Position numbers and translations under genes: made by a program. 64,000 bases of DNA, from NCBI GenBank assembly GCA_007922305.1, contig ML677386.1, positions 12,319,830-12,383,829 on the forward strand, in the 5' to 3' direction. Shown here one piece after another: positions 44,196 through 57,731 of the stretch (positions are counted from its first letter, which is position 1; every line of letters begins with the position of its first letter). The notes under the pieces were generated by a model. The model was not told where the DNA came from. It saw nothing but the letters and a program-made list of their open reading frames with translations, and made no database searches. The stretch comes from Dermatemys mawii. Taxonomy: Eukaryota > Chordata > Testudines > Dermatemydidae.

Positions 44196-45255
44196 ACAAA
44201 ATACTGCAGAGTCTTTGAGTTGTCACACTTTAATATGCTCAGTAATTATTCTGAGTACTGTAAGAGTTATGCTTTCAAAGAATCTTTGTCCTTGATACCA
44301 CTGTTGGATCCCTGAAGTGTCTACATGTTCAGGACTGCTCAATTGCCAATGAAGGAGGAAAATCTAAACCATGATGTGGTATAGAGATAGAAGAGTCTAT
44401 AGCTATTCAGAGGAATAAGCAAGTTAAGGCCCTTGAACACAGCTAAACCAGCCTGCCTGTGGCCTCCCTGAAAGATTTAATTTGTCCCTCTTTTCTAGCA
44501 GGTCAAGGCCCATGGCACACAGAGTAGATGGCAGGAGTGGCACGTAGCAGGAGCATCTTTCCTGGGTTGAGAAATCCTGGTACATATCCCATAGCAACTT
44601 TGATCTGAAAGCTTGTCTGAGGAACAAGAAGAGGGGACAGCCAAGTCATTAGGGGCTAATAGAGTTAAGCACCATTAGTAATGACACAGTTGTCAGCTAC
44701 ACTACAGCGATTGTGTAGTGTGGCTGATGCATCTGTTTTTTGAGATTTTAGTGTTCAAGTTTTCAAGCTTTTTTCACAACCATTTTAAAACTAAAGCCGA
44801 GTTACATAATCACATAACTCCAGGATCAGAAGCTAAAAGAACAATACCACATATCGCAACTCTCACAATATTATCAGGAGAATTAACAATACTGTTGCCT
44901 CATTTATAATTATCTAGTCATTTTTCCTCTGACCTGAGGCACATTGCTTTCAAGTTTATTTCTAGGTTGTATATAATTTGAAGGCTTTCTACAGCTTTTA
45001 AATTGTAATTACTTTTAAAAATATTCATGTTTATTACACATCTCCATCTTTATGTAAAATGATATTAACACCATAATTTTCAAAATTGGTGCTCATGTTT
45101 AAAGCTGCACCGCTGAAGTGCAGGAGAAAGGAAAGAATGTGTTCTTGAGCAGTCATTCACTTAGGTTAACATTTATTGGTAAAACAGTAAAGTTCTTATG
45201 ATTATTGTTCTTTATATGGTTAATACTTGATGACAGAAGGATAACTCAAACCGAA

Positions 45256-45520
45256 GACATGTCTATGCTGCCCTGAAGTTGGTGCTGTTAGGGTGTGAAT
45301 AGCACTGTAACTCCCATCTGTGGCTGCTGCAGGCATGAACTAAAAGGTTCTTATTTTGCATCAGATTAGTCCTGTTTGAAGAGGACTATGTTAATGTGAA
45401 TTAGGAACCTTTTTGTTCATGCCTGCAGCAGCTACATGGTGATGTTACAGCTACAGTACTTTGGTGCATACTGCTGTTGACACCTCTGCAGTCCAAACTG
45501 TGTGACAGTGTAGACATGTC
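45256..45520. mobile_element. Foldback MITE with long inverted arms
   Basis: The ends are GACATGTCTATGCTG and CAGTGTAGACATGTC. Inner parts also pair: GCTGCTGCAGGCATGAACTA (45322-45341) against the reverse complement of TGTTCATGCCTGCAGCAGC (45414-45432). The two arms are each about 100 bp with a loop near 45351-45403. Confidence 0.75.
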
Positions 45521-46111
45521 ATAAATTCTCTTTTCTACCCAGACTCTAAATTCTTTTCTTGATCTTGATAGGAGATTCCACAGGCAAATGCCTAAGATGT
45601 AACTGGCACACTTCTATGGTACCAGTCCTGCTAGTGGTGTTATTTGGAACAATGTTTGCAAATGAGCATTCTTTGAGTGCTGTCCCTGTGAGTGCTGCAC
45701 TCTAGGTGTTGGTGCATCCCAGCGCTGTTGATCGGAGATTTTCGGTAGCAGTGCCTGGTTGGGACACAGGTGCTCAGATGGTATCTCCCATCTCGTTGGA
45801 ATCTTCCTGACTGCCTGTATCCCGCACTCCCCTCAATTCCTTCTCAACCATCCTCCTCTGAAGATGGGACTCGGAGCAGTGCTGCTTCTCTTCCCTGGAA
45901 AGTAACAAAGGAAAAAAGTAACAAAGAATATAGAAATAGTTTTTAGTTACATCCCAGTTGTTTCCCTTCCTTTAGTGTAGTTACACAGTTAGTTATTTAG
46001 TTTAAAAAAACAAAAACACAAAAAAAACCCTAAACTTTTTTGCTTCAGGCTTGTCTCCTGCTGAGCCACTCTCCCCTGCCATTTTTAACCCATAATGCCA
46101 GGGGCCTCAGG

Positions 46112-46260
46112 ATTGGGAGGGATAGCTTAATGGTTTGAGCATTGGCCTGCTAAACCGAGGGTTGTGAGTTCAATCCCTGAGGGGGACATTTAGAGATCTG
46201 GGGCAGAAATCTGTGGGTGAGATTGTGGCCTGTCGCAAGTCAAGAGCTCGGCACGACAGA
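46112..46260 (+). mobile_element. tRNA-derived SINE
   Basis: The A box is GGATAGCTTAATGGTTTGAG and the B box GGTTGTGAGTTCAATCCC, with an acceptor-stem-like start GGGAGGGATAG. The anticodon loop region reads CCTGCTAAACCGAGG. The tail GAGGGGGACATTTAGAGATC, TGGGGCAGAAA is the non-tRNA part of turtle tRNA-SINEs as I recall. Decay of the tail and lack of a closed acceptor stem argue against a functional tRNA gene. Confidence 0.72.
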
Positions 46261-47014
46261 ACCTGCGGCTTATAATGCTCTTAATGGAAAAATCCACCTA
46301 CTCAGAACTAAATGCCTGTCTGCCTGCCCCTTGGTCAATTTCCTTGTTGGTTTTATATGGAATGATGCTCCAGAGAATAGCTCTACTTGTCACCCCCCTT
46401 CTGTGACATCCAGTCACATTACCCCTCAGCCCATGGACAGTATGGTGCCCAGGAAGCAGTCAGAGGCTGGTGGAATGATACATCTTTGGCTCTATTCCCT
46501 TCCCTCTGACAGCCCTAGGAGTTTTGTTCTATCAGATTGGTATGTATGTAATTCAGGAGCACTGAATGCATGAACTGTATGAATGTGTTGAAATCCAGCT
46601 AACCTATTAGGAGATGAAATGTCATGCCATCATCATGACGAGATATTTTCCACTGGATTTGCAGTAAGGCCTCTAACTTGACTTATGATTGATTATCATG
46701 TGGCTTTGAGAACATTCCATGTAAGTAATACACAGTGAAATAAGCATTCAACCCTTTGTGCATTTTCTAGAATTTTATTAAATTTCAAAGATTGAACTCA
46801 GTCAATAAAATTCAATAGCTTCTAACACTTAACTTCATTTGTTCCCAGTCCTTCTGTCGCTGTGCAAACACTGGGGGTTATAACTCAGTAAGAACTGCAA
46901 GAGCAGGCCTATTCTTCAGCTTGGTAGTTGTGTGAATGTCAAGTGACAGAGAAATTAAAGTATGTTCCCTGAACAATACATTTTAATCCATTTTCCTGTT
47001 ATGTTTCTTTATAG

Positions 47015-47129
47015 AGACATCATGAATAATAAAGTGTTTTACCAACATCCTAATCTTATGAGGGCTTTAGGAATGCATGAGACTGTCATGGAAGTGATGG
47101 TAAATGTACTCGGAGGAGGAGAATCTAAG
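47015..47129 (+). CDS. RYR2: RYR2 exon 15 of window (RIH domain)
   Basis: About residues 2149-2187. The acceptor is TTTCTTTATAG|AGACATC and the donor TCTAAG|GTAAAG (phase 0). It encodes [20 protein letters not shown] and [18 protein letters not shown], a signature stretch shared by ryanodine and IP3 receptors. Confidence 0.95.
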
Positions 47130-47911
47130 GTAAAGAGTTTCACTGGCAGAAGAGAGGGAATTTAGAATGGAGCCATTTAAAGCTTTGATCCTGCAAGGTG
47201 CTCAGAAACTCATGGAAGTGCTGAGAGTCCTAAACTCCCATTCTTTTCCCATTGGCACAATATGGGGTCAAGTTCTTAGTGAGTAGAATCATCTTTTATG
47301 GAAAAAGTTGTATCTATTATTATCCTAATAATATTACATTTAAGGATCCCTTTTTTGCTTGTGAACTTAGGATAAGAGCGGTATTATATTCTCACATGGG
47401 AAAGGAAGGACAGCCAAAAACATTTATAACCTACTATGTTTTATAGGTGTTGGTTTCAAAGGACTCTTGAGCTTCATGGTACGTGGAAAAGATTCTAATA
47501 TATATAGAAAAACAAAGTGTATTTATGGATTTCCAAAATGAAGAGAGTTTTAAAGTGAGACATTTTTCTGGAAATGTCTGACTGAAGATGGCCGTAACAT
47601 CAGGCTCTGCATCTGAACTTTCCCGTACTTTAGTGTTTGAATCTGGGGTTTTGGTGTGAATTCAGTTCTCTCTCTTGTTGAGGCCACAATCTGTGCAACT
47701 AAACTTAAAGTGCCATGCACTTGCCCAGAGCCCCATTGATTTCAATGGGGTCTGCCCTTGGAAGATCATTTTGCGGGATTGGTACCTATTTTTTTTTTTT
47801 AAAAAAAATAAAGTACCTGAAGACAAATAGGTAAAAGGACCCAGCATACAATGATTTTTTTTGGTGCTTTTTAGACATTTTTGCATCTCTGACTTAGTCT
47901 TCTTTGTCTAG
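47130..47911 (+). other. Intron 15-16
   Basis: 0.78 kb; only a CATTGATTTCAATGGGG-type motif (47731-47750) and an A/T run near 47790-47810. Confidence 0.8.
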
Positions 47912-48044
47912 GAAATCACCTTTCCCAAGATGGTGGCAAATTGCTGTCGTTTTCTATGTTATTTTTGCCGCATCAGCAGACAGAATCAAAAAGCTATGTT
48001 TGATCATCTTAGTTACTTATTGGAAAACAGCAGTGTTGGGCTTG
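47912..48044 (+). CDS. RYR2: RYR2 exon 16 of window (RIH domain end)
   Basis: About residues 2188-2232. The acceptor is CTTTGTCTAG|GAAATC and the donor GGGCTTG|GTGAGT (phase 1). It encodes [20 protein letters not shown] and [20 protein letters not shown], ending the RIH homology. Confidence 0.95.
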
Positions 48045-50145
48045 GTGAGTAGTAACATACAGATATCCTACATTATGTGTAAAATGTAGTTTTAAATGTT
48101 TTCATTGATATATAAGTTATGAACAAGCAGAAAAACAGTATGAAAACTTCAAACCCCATGTTTAAAATAGTCCTCACAACTTTCTGCTTGGCAGCATGGT
48201 TTTAAAAAAAAAACCCTTGAAGTTTCTATATTATTAAATGTGAAAAAGACCTTATGCAACTGCATTATTATATGCAGAAAACCCCATAAACAAACAAAAT
48301 TACGGACACACATTTCAGCAAGAATATCATTTCATGCCTTTGGGTTGGATTGCACCTTGTAATTACCCTTCTCTCCGCTGCGTAAGGAGCAGAATCTATT
48401 TTTGCTGCTCCAGGAGCTGAAGATCTTTAACAGAACAATCCAATTGTAAGAGTCACTGTTCAATGCCTGCTTCCGTCTTTCTGCAGAGATTTTTCTTGTA
48501 GAACTTTTCTCCCTACCTATGCAGGCCAAGAGGCTCTGGGTTGTACAGGGAAGAGGCAGAGCCAAGGGCCTGCCCACCTGTACAAGGGGTGTGGGAGAGT
48601 AGCTGGTGCTTGTTCAGTTGCATGGCTGTTGTAGGCAGTTCATAAGTGAATCCTTAATTAAGGTTTTCATGCTAACATTAATTTGTCCATGATGCTTATG
48701 CTGAGGCTCAGAATTGGCACAGAAATGGGAAATGCCAATTTTGTTTTATTTTAGTGCTTTTCTTCTGGACTACATCGTTGTTTCTGATTATTTTCATGCT
48801 CAAAAATTTAGTTACCAAAATGTATTTTTGCATGTCAGAAACATAGCCCAAAAGTACGTTTAGAGTGAAAATAGTTAAATTGTGTTTGTACTGGGGTTAG
48901 TTAAAGTTACTGTGAGAACTTTTGCTAATATTATGTTAACATTGAAGGAGTTGCGTTTAATTTCTCATTTTAAGAAAAGTGAGGTCGGGGGGAACCCTTT
49001 TATTTTAAAGCTGAAAAATATTTGCCAATTATCCATAACTCAAACAGTGTCTACATGGATTTTTTTAAAACTTTCCACTTACCCTCCTCTCTAAAACAGT
49101 GAAATGAATCATTTATATTTAGTAAACTAAAAAGATAATTTTGCATAAAGTTCTCATTAAATGAAAACATAAGGTTACAAGGGAACTTGATATGGGGCTC
49201 ACACTTGGAAAGTTCAGTACCATGAATGCTTATATTATAGTGTTAATAATGATACTGGTAGAAAAATAAAGTGACATCTGTGTAATAGAATTCTGGGTTT
49301 GTCCCCAGAGTATGTCTAGAAGTCTAGAATGTCTGTTTGTCACTGTGAAGCATTGTTGAGAGCTCTAGGCTTCATCATCAATGAGTTTCACAGTTTGTTA
49401 CTATCCAATTTTTAAATTGAATCAATTTGACTTTATTAATTATATTCATTCAGTCTGTAGCTACAGTAAGGCATTTATCTGTGCATGCCAGAGTACTAGA
49501 CCATTATATCATCAGAGGTAAGTCAACCAATCACCACCCTTACTCTACAGCTAATTTTATGCAACAGTTTCATTGGTTGTATGAAGGAGACTGCACAGAG
49601 GTGCATTATTTGCCCCAACAGTCAGTTCTTCAAAACCACCCACCTGGGAACACAACCAGAGTACACGATCACTCCAGAATCACACAGCCCCTCATGGCAA
49701 CACACATCCTTCATTTGCCATCCATACAACCCTCCCAGCAAAACGCAACCACCCATACAACAACACAACCAACATACACAAACAGGCAAATAAATAAAAC
49801 AGGCATGCATAGCTCCTCACTGAAGGCACGGTGGAGAGCTCTTTTTGTTTAGAATATCACCAGGTTCTGACATCACTGGGGTTTATGGTCTGTTAGCATC
49901 AAATTTTTGAGTTGTCAGCCTTTTTTTTGCACACGTGATATTACAAATTATACACATACAACTGCATGGGCATTCAGCTACTAGTTGGTTATTGAAGCCC
50001 AACCTCAGATGTTTGCCCCATGGTTTATTATAACTTTAATGGTAAATATATTTGTTCTCTGGATATATGTTTGCATTTTTATTAGCTATTGCATCTTTAT
50101 TATTTTTATTTAAATTACTAACTTTGGCAACTGTTTTATTACCAG
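48045..50145 (+). other. Intron 16-17
   Basis: 2.1 kb. 48330-48600 is a GC-richer patch of unknown origin. 49640-49800 is an A/C-rich low-complexity tract (CAACAACACAACCAACATAC) that produces spurious open frames. Confidence 0.78.
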
Positions 50146-50249
50146 CTTCCCCTTCCATGCGAGGATCAACCCCTCTAGATGTTGCAGCAGCATCTGTGAT
50201 GGATAACAATGAACTTGCATTAGCTTTAAGAGAGCCTGACCTGGAGAAG
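50146..50249 (+). CDS. RYR2: RYR2 exon 17 of window (arrhythmia-cluster start)
   Basis: About residues 2232-2266. The acceptor is TTATTACCAG|CTTCCC and the donor GAGAAG|GTTAAT (phase 0). It encodes [20 protein letters not shown] and [14 protein letters not shown]. The serine in AAASVMDN matches human S2246, a site of a known inherited arrhythmia (CPVT) change, and is conserved. Confidence 0.94.
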
Positions 50250-50695
50250 GTTAATGACAACATTTTTCTAGCATTTTCCTGTGGGGTGTGTGTGTGTACA
50301 TAAAATATGGATCAATTAGCATCTATAACTACAAGTAATAGATTACCTGAAGTCAGATATTTCTTGGATATGTTGTACTTCTGTTTGTATTATCGGTGCT
50401 AGTTTTTCAAATATTTTCACTTTACTCAGTGGGAAAAGTTTATGATGTGCCTTGCAATAGTACTTAGGGACCTCAATCTTGGAACAGACCCCATTGTCCA
50501 AGACACCGTACAGAAATACAGTCCCTGTCCTAAAGAGCTTCATTTTAAAGTATGACAAAAGATAACACATTGTGGATGCACAAAGTAACAATTATGATTA
50601 ACATATTAAGTGATTGTTTCAGCACTACAGCTGCTTAGCCGCTGTCAAGTGTTTTGTAGGCATCACAACATGAGAGTTTTAAGGAGGTACTGGGG

Positions 50696-51010
50696 CTTAG
50701 TCTATACTTATAAGTTTTACTAGCATAGTTATTATGTTGGATAAGTGAGTGATTTGTTGCTGACATAGCTATATCAGTAAAAAGCTCCAGTGTAGTCTCC
50801 ATGCATCTGAAGAAATGGGTTTTTAACCCACAAAAGCTTATGGCCAAATAAATCTGTTAGTCTTTAAGGTGTCACCAAACTCCTTGTTGTTTTATTATAG
50901 GCATAGTTATATTGGTATAAAAGTGCTTATGCTGGTTTCCCGGATTGGCATAAGCTGTAAGAGTATAAGCAATTTTATATTGATATAACAGTGTTGGCAC
51001 TGGGAAGGAT
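50696..51010. mobile_element. MITE, interrupted by a PLE tail
   Basis: A foldback with TTAGTCTATACTTATAAG on the left and CTCCAGTGTAGTC near 50788-50800; the second half resumes at about 50895 (GGCATAGTTATATTGGTATA, TATAAGCAATTTTATATTGA). The middle is the PLE tail. Confidence 0.5.
50800..50893 (+). mobile_element. PLE 3' tail fragment
   Basis: ATGCATCTGAAGAAATGGGT, AACCCACAAAAGCTTATGGC, CTGTTAGTCTTTAAGGTGTC and ACCAAACTCCTTGTTG match the PLE 3' tail (compare minus strand of 883-1000). Fewer than 100 bp remain. Confidence 0.72.
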
Positions 51011-51239
51011 TTGTTGGTTCAAGTTTTCTGGTATAGTTAAACAGGCAAAAATTTCTAGGATAGATCTGCCCTCGAAGAAGAAAATGTTAAGGGCTTTGCA
51101 GATTTTTATGGAGCATTCCTCTCATGTGTGAGGGCAGCCTGAGAGAAAGTGCAAATGTGTTTAAAGGAAGATTGAACTAGTGGTCATTAAAGGTTGGTGA
51201 TAAAGCAGAAAGGACATTTCAATATCATAAAATGTATGA

Positions 51240-52190
51240 TGCGGTTAAGTTCTGAAGGGCCATAAAATTGTAGACAGGTGATTTGTGCTTGATGTGGAGA
51301 AGGAGAGACACTAGTGGAGAGAAGCAGGAGAGTGAGATAGCTGGAACTCCTAGTCAGGAGGAGGATCTTTGCAGCAGTAAGAATGGATTTAAGAAGGGCA
51401 AGATGCCATTCGCCAAGGCTATCAAGTAGGTGATTGCAGTATTCAAGACCTGAGATGAAAATGATTTGGATGGGAGTTTTATCTTCACTTACAGAAAGGT
51501 TGGATCTTAGAGAAGTTCAGGAAGAAGCAGGATGACTTAGCCTGGATTTGTGGGTCTAGAGAAATGGCCAAATTAAAGATGACACCAGATGACAGGCTTG
51601 TGTCTCAGGGATGATGGAATTGTCCATGGTTAGTGAGAAATGAGGAAGTGGGAGGAGTCTGGGGTTGAGAGACAGGAGGGAATTGAGAGCCCATTTTTGG
51701 GTACATTGAATTTAAGTTGATGGCTGGATATCTGTAAGGAGATGACCAAAATCAGTAAAAAAAACCAAAACCCAAGAGGCCAAGAGTTTAGTTTGGACAG
51801 AAGGAGATTTGTTAGACTGGAGGAGCAGATCTGTAAAGTGTCAGCGTAAAGAGACTAGTTGGAAACCTATTTTTGAATAAGGATAGAGTACGGAGGGAGA
51901 ACAGGAGATAACAAAGAATGAAGTCATTTGGGACACTCACTGAAAGTTTTAGCAGAAATGAGAAGTGCTGGACAAAGTGCTGAAGGAATGATGAGAGAAG
52001 GAGGAAGAGAACAGAGAGGACAAGACTTCACAATGTAGATTATGTTTGGCAGAGCCAAAAGGTTGAGGCGGAGAAGGATGGAGTACTAGTTCTTATATTT
52101 GGCCAGGCAGAGGTTATTTGAGACTTTAGTTAGATCCATTTCAGTGGAGCTTAGAGGGTGAAAGCCAGATTGGAGGGAGTTTCAATAAAC
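51240..52190 (-). mobile_element. L2 LINE, antisense
   Basis: Same family and orientation as 1480-4080. Read on the minus strand near 52100-52180 it gives the L2 motif LQSGF.P..STE..LTKVSNNL. AGGAAGAAGCAGGATGACTT and GCCTGGATTTGTGGGTCTAG at 51519-51560 match 2490-2515 of the first copy. Heavily mutated. Confidence 0.7.
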
Positions 52191-52262
52191 TACCTTTAAA
52201 AAACAATAAATTTTTCCTTTCAACAGTAAATGTTTGTCTTTTTTCATCTTATCTTATTTTAG

Positions 52263-52398
52263 GTAGTTCGCTATTTGGCTGGATGTGGTTTGCAAAGCTG
52301 CCCTTTTCTAGTTTCTAAGGGATATCCAGACATTGGATGGAATCCAGTTGAAGGAGAGCGGTATCTGGATTTTCTTCGCTTTGCAGTTTTTTGCAATG
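52263..52398 (+). CDS. RYR2: RYR2 exon 18 of window
   Basis: About residues 2267-2312. The acceptor is CTTATTTTAG|GTAGTT and the donor TGCAATG|GTACTG (phase 1). It encodes [20 protein letters not shown] and [20 protein letters not shown]. Where I recall QM in mammalian RYR2 (LQSCQMLVSKG), this copy has PF. Confidence 0.94.
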
Positions 52399-54571
<2,173 letters not shown>

Positions 54572-54674
54572 TGAGATGGAAGAAGAAGATGACACGATCC
54601 ATATGGGAAATGCCATCATGACCTTTTACTCTGCTTTGATTGACCTCTTAGGACGTTGTGCTCCTGAAATGCAT
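54572..54674 (+). CDS. RYR2: RYR2 exon 20 of window
   Basis: About residues 2374-2408. The acceptor is AATAAAAG|TGAGAT (weak, purine-rich just upstream) and the donor ATGCAT|GTAAGT (phase 0). It encodes an acidic start [20 protein letters not shown] and [14 protein letters not shown]. The acidic run seems one or two residues shorter than the mammalian form I recall. Confidence 0.93.
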
Positions 54675-56381
54675 GTAAGTTTTTTGTCTCTGCAAGTACT
54701 GCTACTTTCTTACTGATAGTTTTGTGTTTTAGTTCATTGGCCTTTTCACTGCAATACATATTATCCCTTAGGTAAGGAAACAATGTTATGCCAGTATAAC
54801 ATTTAAATGTGCAGATGTGATTTAAATAAACTGTATGTAGGATCATTTTGATGTTAGTTAAAACAATGTCCAGTTGCCAGTTTCTTAAGGATTTCCATAT
54901 AACCCTGTGCAGAGGCAAAATTCTGCCTTCAGAATCTATGTCGCAAATCTGAGCTCCAGTAATTTGCTCTTCTTACATGTGCAGAACTTCCAATGGGTGT
55001 ACCGACATGTATGGGCTTGTAGGGTGAGCAGAGAATCAGTCAAGATATATACCACATGGTTCTAAAATCGTCATTTCTCCTGAATACACCAGAAGGTTTA
55101 GTCAAAGAGAAATGTTGGAGAACTCCTGAATCTTTCCTGTTTTGTCTCTCACTGTAACCAATGTGCATTTCTGCAGTCTCTAAAAGGCACAAAACAAAAT
55201 GTCAGGTTGGCTCCTTTCCTACCAGGAGACTGAAAATATCCCATATAGTTGTCTGCAGCATCAAAAAGATACTCGAACTAAATTCTTCCAGGTGATAGTG
55301 AAACTGTCCAGACCAAACTGCCCCTTTTTTTCCACAGCTGTAAACTATTTCTTAAACAAGAAGCATTTTTTCTCTCATTATATAAATTTGAACTCACATC
55401 ACTCATATATGAAAGAAAGTAAAAATGATGTTGCCTTCCATTAAAACATGAACAATCAATTCCACTTCCAGAGATATACAGTTATATTCCATCATGATCT
55501 TTATACTGTATTAGCATCACTGAGGGATACTAGTCAATGATCAGGGACCTTTGTGTTAGAAGCTGTACAGATATATGATAGACACACCCTACTCCAGAGA
55601 GTTTACAGTCTAGGCCCCAGTCCTGCAAAGACTTATGCACATGCTTAACTTGATGCATGTTAGTGGTCTCACCAAATTTGTTAGGGCTACTCCCATACTT
55701 AAATATATATGTAATATTTTTTAGGACTGGGGTCTGGGTTATGACTAGATGCAACAAGTGAATGAGGCAAACTAAAAAGTGAGAGTGGGAAGTATGAGGT
55801 AGGAACCACTGTGCTCATTGAAACGCAAACTATGGCCTCATTTCTCTAAAATAACTGTCTTGCACATGTTCCCTGGGTTTATACAGAGTTAGGCATCCTC
55901 AAAAACTGGAAGTGTCTATATTATAAGTTCTCTGTATGTGTTTTTGTGTTGTTTTGTTTTTAGAATAAACATTATTTTGACCTCGTTTTCATAAACCCTT
56001 AGTCATCTGAAAGAGCCATAAGCCAGCTAAAACAGTGAAGCTGATGGTGATAGAATAGCTGACTTCCTCAGCATCTCATGGATTTTCTTTCACCAAGCCT
56101 ACTGCATGTTGACATTCTATCCTCTTCCCAGGTGTCTCAGCATTTCACCATGAAAATGTGGTCATTCTACATTAATAATAAAATCTTAATAACTCTAAGT
56201 CCCACAAATTTGCACCTGGATTGAAACAAGTGAAATATAAATTGTGTAAAATGTGTATATTTAATTATCATTTGACTTAGCACTCATCATTGTCGATGTG
56301 TATTTCTAAAGGTTTCTAGAATATGCAGAAAAATATAGTTACAGGAAAAAAATTGTTAATTTTTTGTTCCTCTTTTATTAG
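54675..56381 (+). other. Intron 20-21
   Basis: 1.7 kb; only the common motif AGTCCTGCAAAGACTTATGC (55619-55638), which belongs to a dispersed sauropsid repeat. Nothing else recognised. Confidence 0.75.
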
Positions 56382-56502
56382 CTAATCCATGCTGGCAAAG
56401 GGGAAGCCATTAGGATCAGGTCAATTCTGCGGTCTTTGATTCCCCTGGAAGATTTGGTGGGTGTAATTAGCATTCCTTTCCACATGCCAACAATAGCTAA
56501 AG
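56382..56502 (+). CDS. RYR2: RYR2 exon 21 of window
   Basis: About residues 2409-2449. The acceptor is TCTTTTATTAG|CTAATC and the donor GCTAAAG|GTAAGA (phase 1). It encodes [20 protein letters not shown] and [20 protein letters not shown], conserved helices of the central domain. Confidence 0.95.
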
Positions 56503-57561
56503 GTAAGAGGATTGCTATGCATTTCTTTCTCCTCTGCCAACTCATTCTTTTGAATTTGGCTATTAATATGCAAATATTTATATCCATATTTTCCACACTG
56601 AGGAATTTAATTATTCATTATGTGAACTAGAAAAGTAATCACTTTCTTTGATTTTCTAGATAGTGATTCTATGTCTCTTTTTAAATCAGTGGCAAAACCT
56701 CCACTGATTTCAGTGGGATCATCATTGGGTCCAGAATGGCCATCAGATCTCCTAATGATGGTAGACAAAGTGGGAATTGTTAAAGTGCACATGAAGGAAA
56801 GAAGAGAAGGCTAATTACAGGGAATAGAACAAATTAAGTTCCATGAAGGATCACCTTTTAAGTGCCCTCTGTCTTAAGGAACTAGTTTAATGTATCCCCA
56901 AGGTTTCCAGTGCAGTTTATTCAGCAAGAAAATTTAGCTGGCTTCTTGTGGTACCACTTAAGACAGGTTCCATTGTTCATATCTGGCTTTTATAAAAAAA
57001 AAGTCTGATTTTTTTTTTTTTATTTAAACCATTCCATTTAAAAACGTGATTGTGTCATCAAAAGATAGTTTTCGTGTATAAACTTCCTAAAGCTCAAAAA
57101 CAGCTCTGAATTTCCTTTTAATATCTTCTAGTAAATGGTCCTTTCTGAAATTTTTTTCTTGTAATTTCTTCTTCTCATTCATTTTGTTAATGAACCTGCC
57201 TTTCATATATTCTCACCAGTGCTGCATTCCAGGGGTATACAAGGCAGAATCATTTTGTTGCTCACTTTCCATTGGACCTGTTTAGTGAACACAATATATT
57301 ACAGGATATTTTTTTTAACACTGCATAAGAGAGTCAGGTAGCGTGACTCTTTGGCACTCAGAGTATGAATGAGACCACATATTTATACTATACGGTTTAT
57401 CTGGATTTACGTTGTCCTTTGCATTTTGTTCAGTCAAGTTATGAAGTGATTATTTTTGTGTAACATAAACACATGGAAAATATTCAGATATTAACAGATG
57501 CTCAAGACCCTTGCCTATGCAGAGTGATCCTTTTTATTGAAGCCTTATTGCTTCCTTTTAG
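56503..57561 (+). other. Intron 21-22
   Basis: 1.06 kb; nothing recognised beyond a T run near 57010 and the motif CCACTGATTTCAGTGGGATC (56701-56720). Confidence 0.78.
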
Positions 57562-57731
57562 ATGGTACTGTGGTGGAACCTGACATGTCAGCGGGGTTTT
57601 GCCCAGATCACAAGGCAGCCATGGTTTTGTTCCTTGACAGAGTCTATGGAATTGAGGACCAGGATTTCCTTCTACAGCTCCTTGAAGTTGGCTTTCTGCC
57701 AGATCTCCGTGCTGCTGCTTCCTTAGACACG
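57562..57731 (+). CDS. RYR2: RYR2 exon 22 of window (DPc10 region)
   Basis: About residues 2449-2505. The acceptor is CTTCCTTTTAG|ATGGTA and the donor GACACG|GTAAAG (phase 0). It encodes [40 protein letters not shown] and [16 protein letters not shown]. This contains the segment known as DPc10 (human 2460-2495), part of the central domain whose loosening causes calcium leak. The arginine of LDRVYG (human R2474) is conserved. Against remembered human text, VQDFLLHLL is DQDFLLQLL here. Confidence 0.95.

Larger units (their letters stand above)
41322..47014 (+). other. Intron 14-15
   Basis: 5.7 kb. It contains a PLE-tail-like repeat (44095-44195), a foldback MITE (45256-45520) and a tRNA-derived SINE (46112-46260). 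Between 45640 and 46100 is an unusual region with promoter-like G+C and A/T runs that I cannot classify. The rest shows nothing clear. Confidence 0.75.
50250..52262 (+). other. Intron 17-18
   Basis: 2.0 kb with a MITE interrupted by a PLE tail (50696-51010) and an antisense L2 (about 51240-52190). Confidence 0.8.

Noticed and set aside
46112..46190. A functional tRNA gene
   Set aside because: A and B boxes are present, but the acceptor stem does not close and the SINE tail follows.
46217..46573. 118-codon open frame on +
   Set aside because: Begins inside the tRNA-derived SINE and has no protein-like pattern.
49427..49852. 141-codon open frame on +
   Set aside because: Generated by an A/C-rich low-complexity tract (many T, H, Q, N residues).
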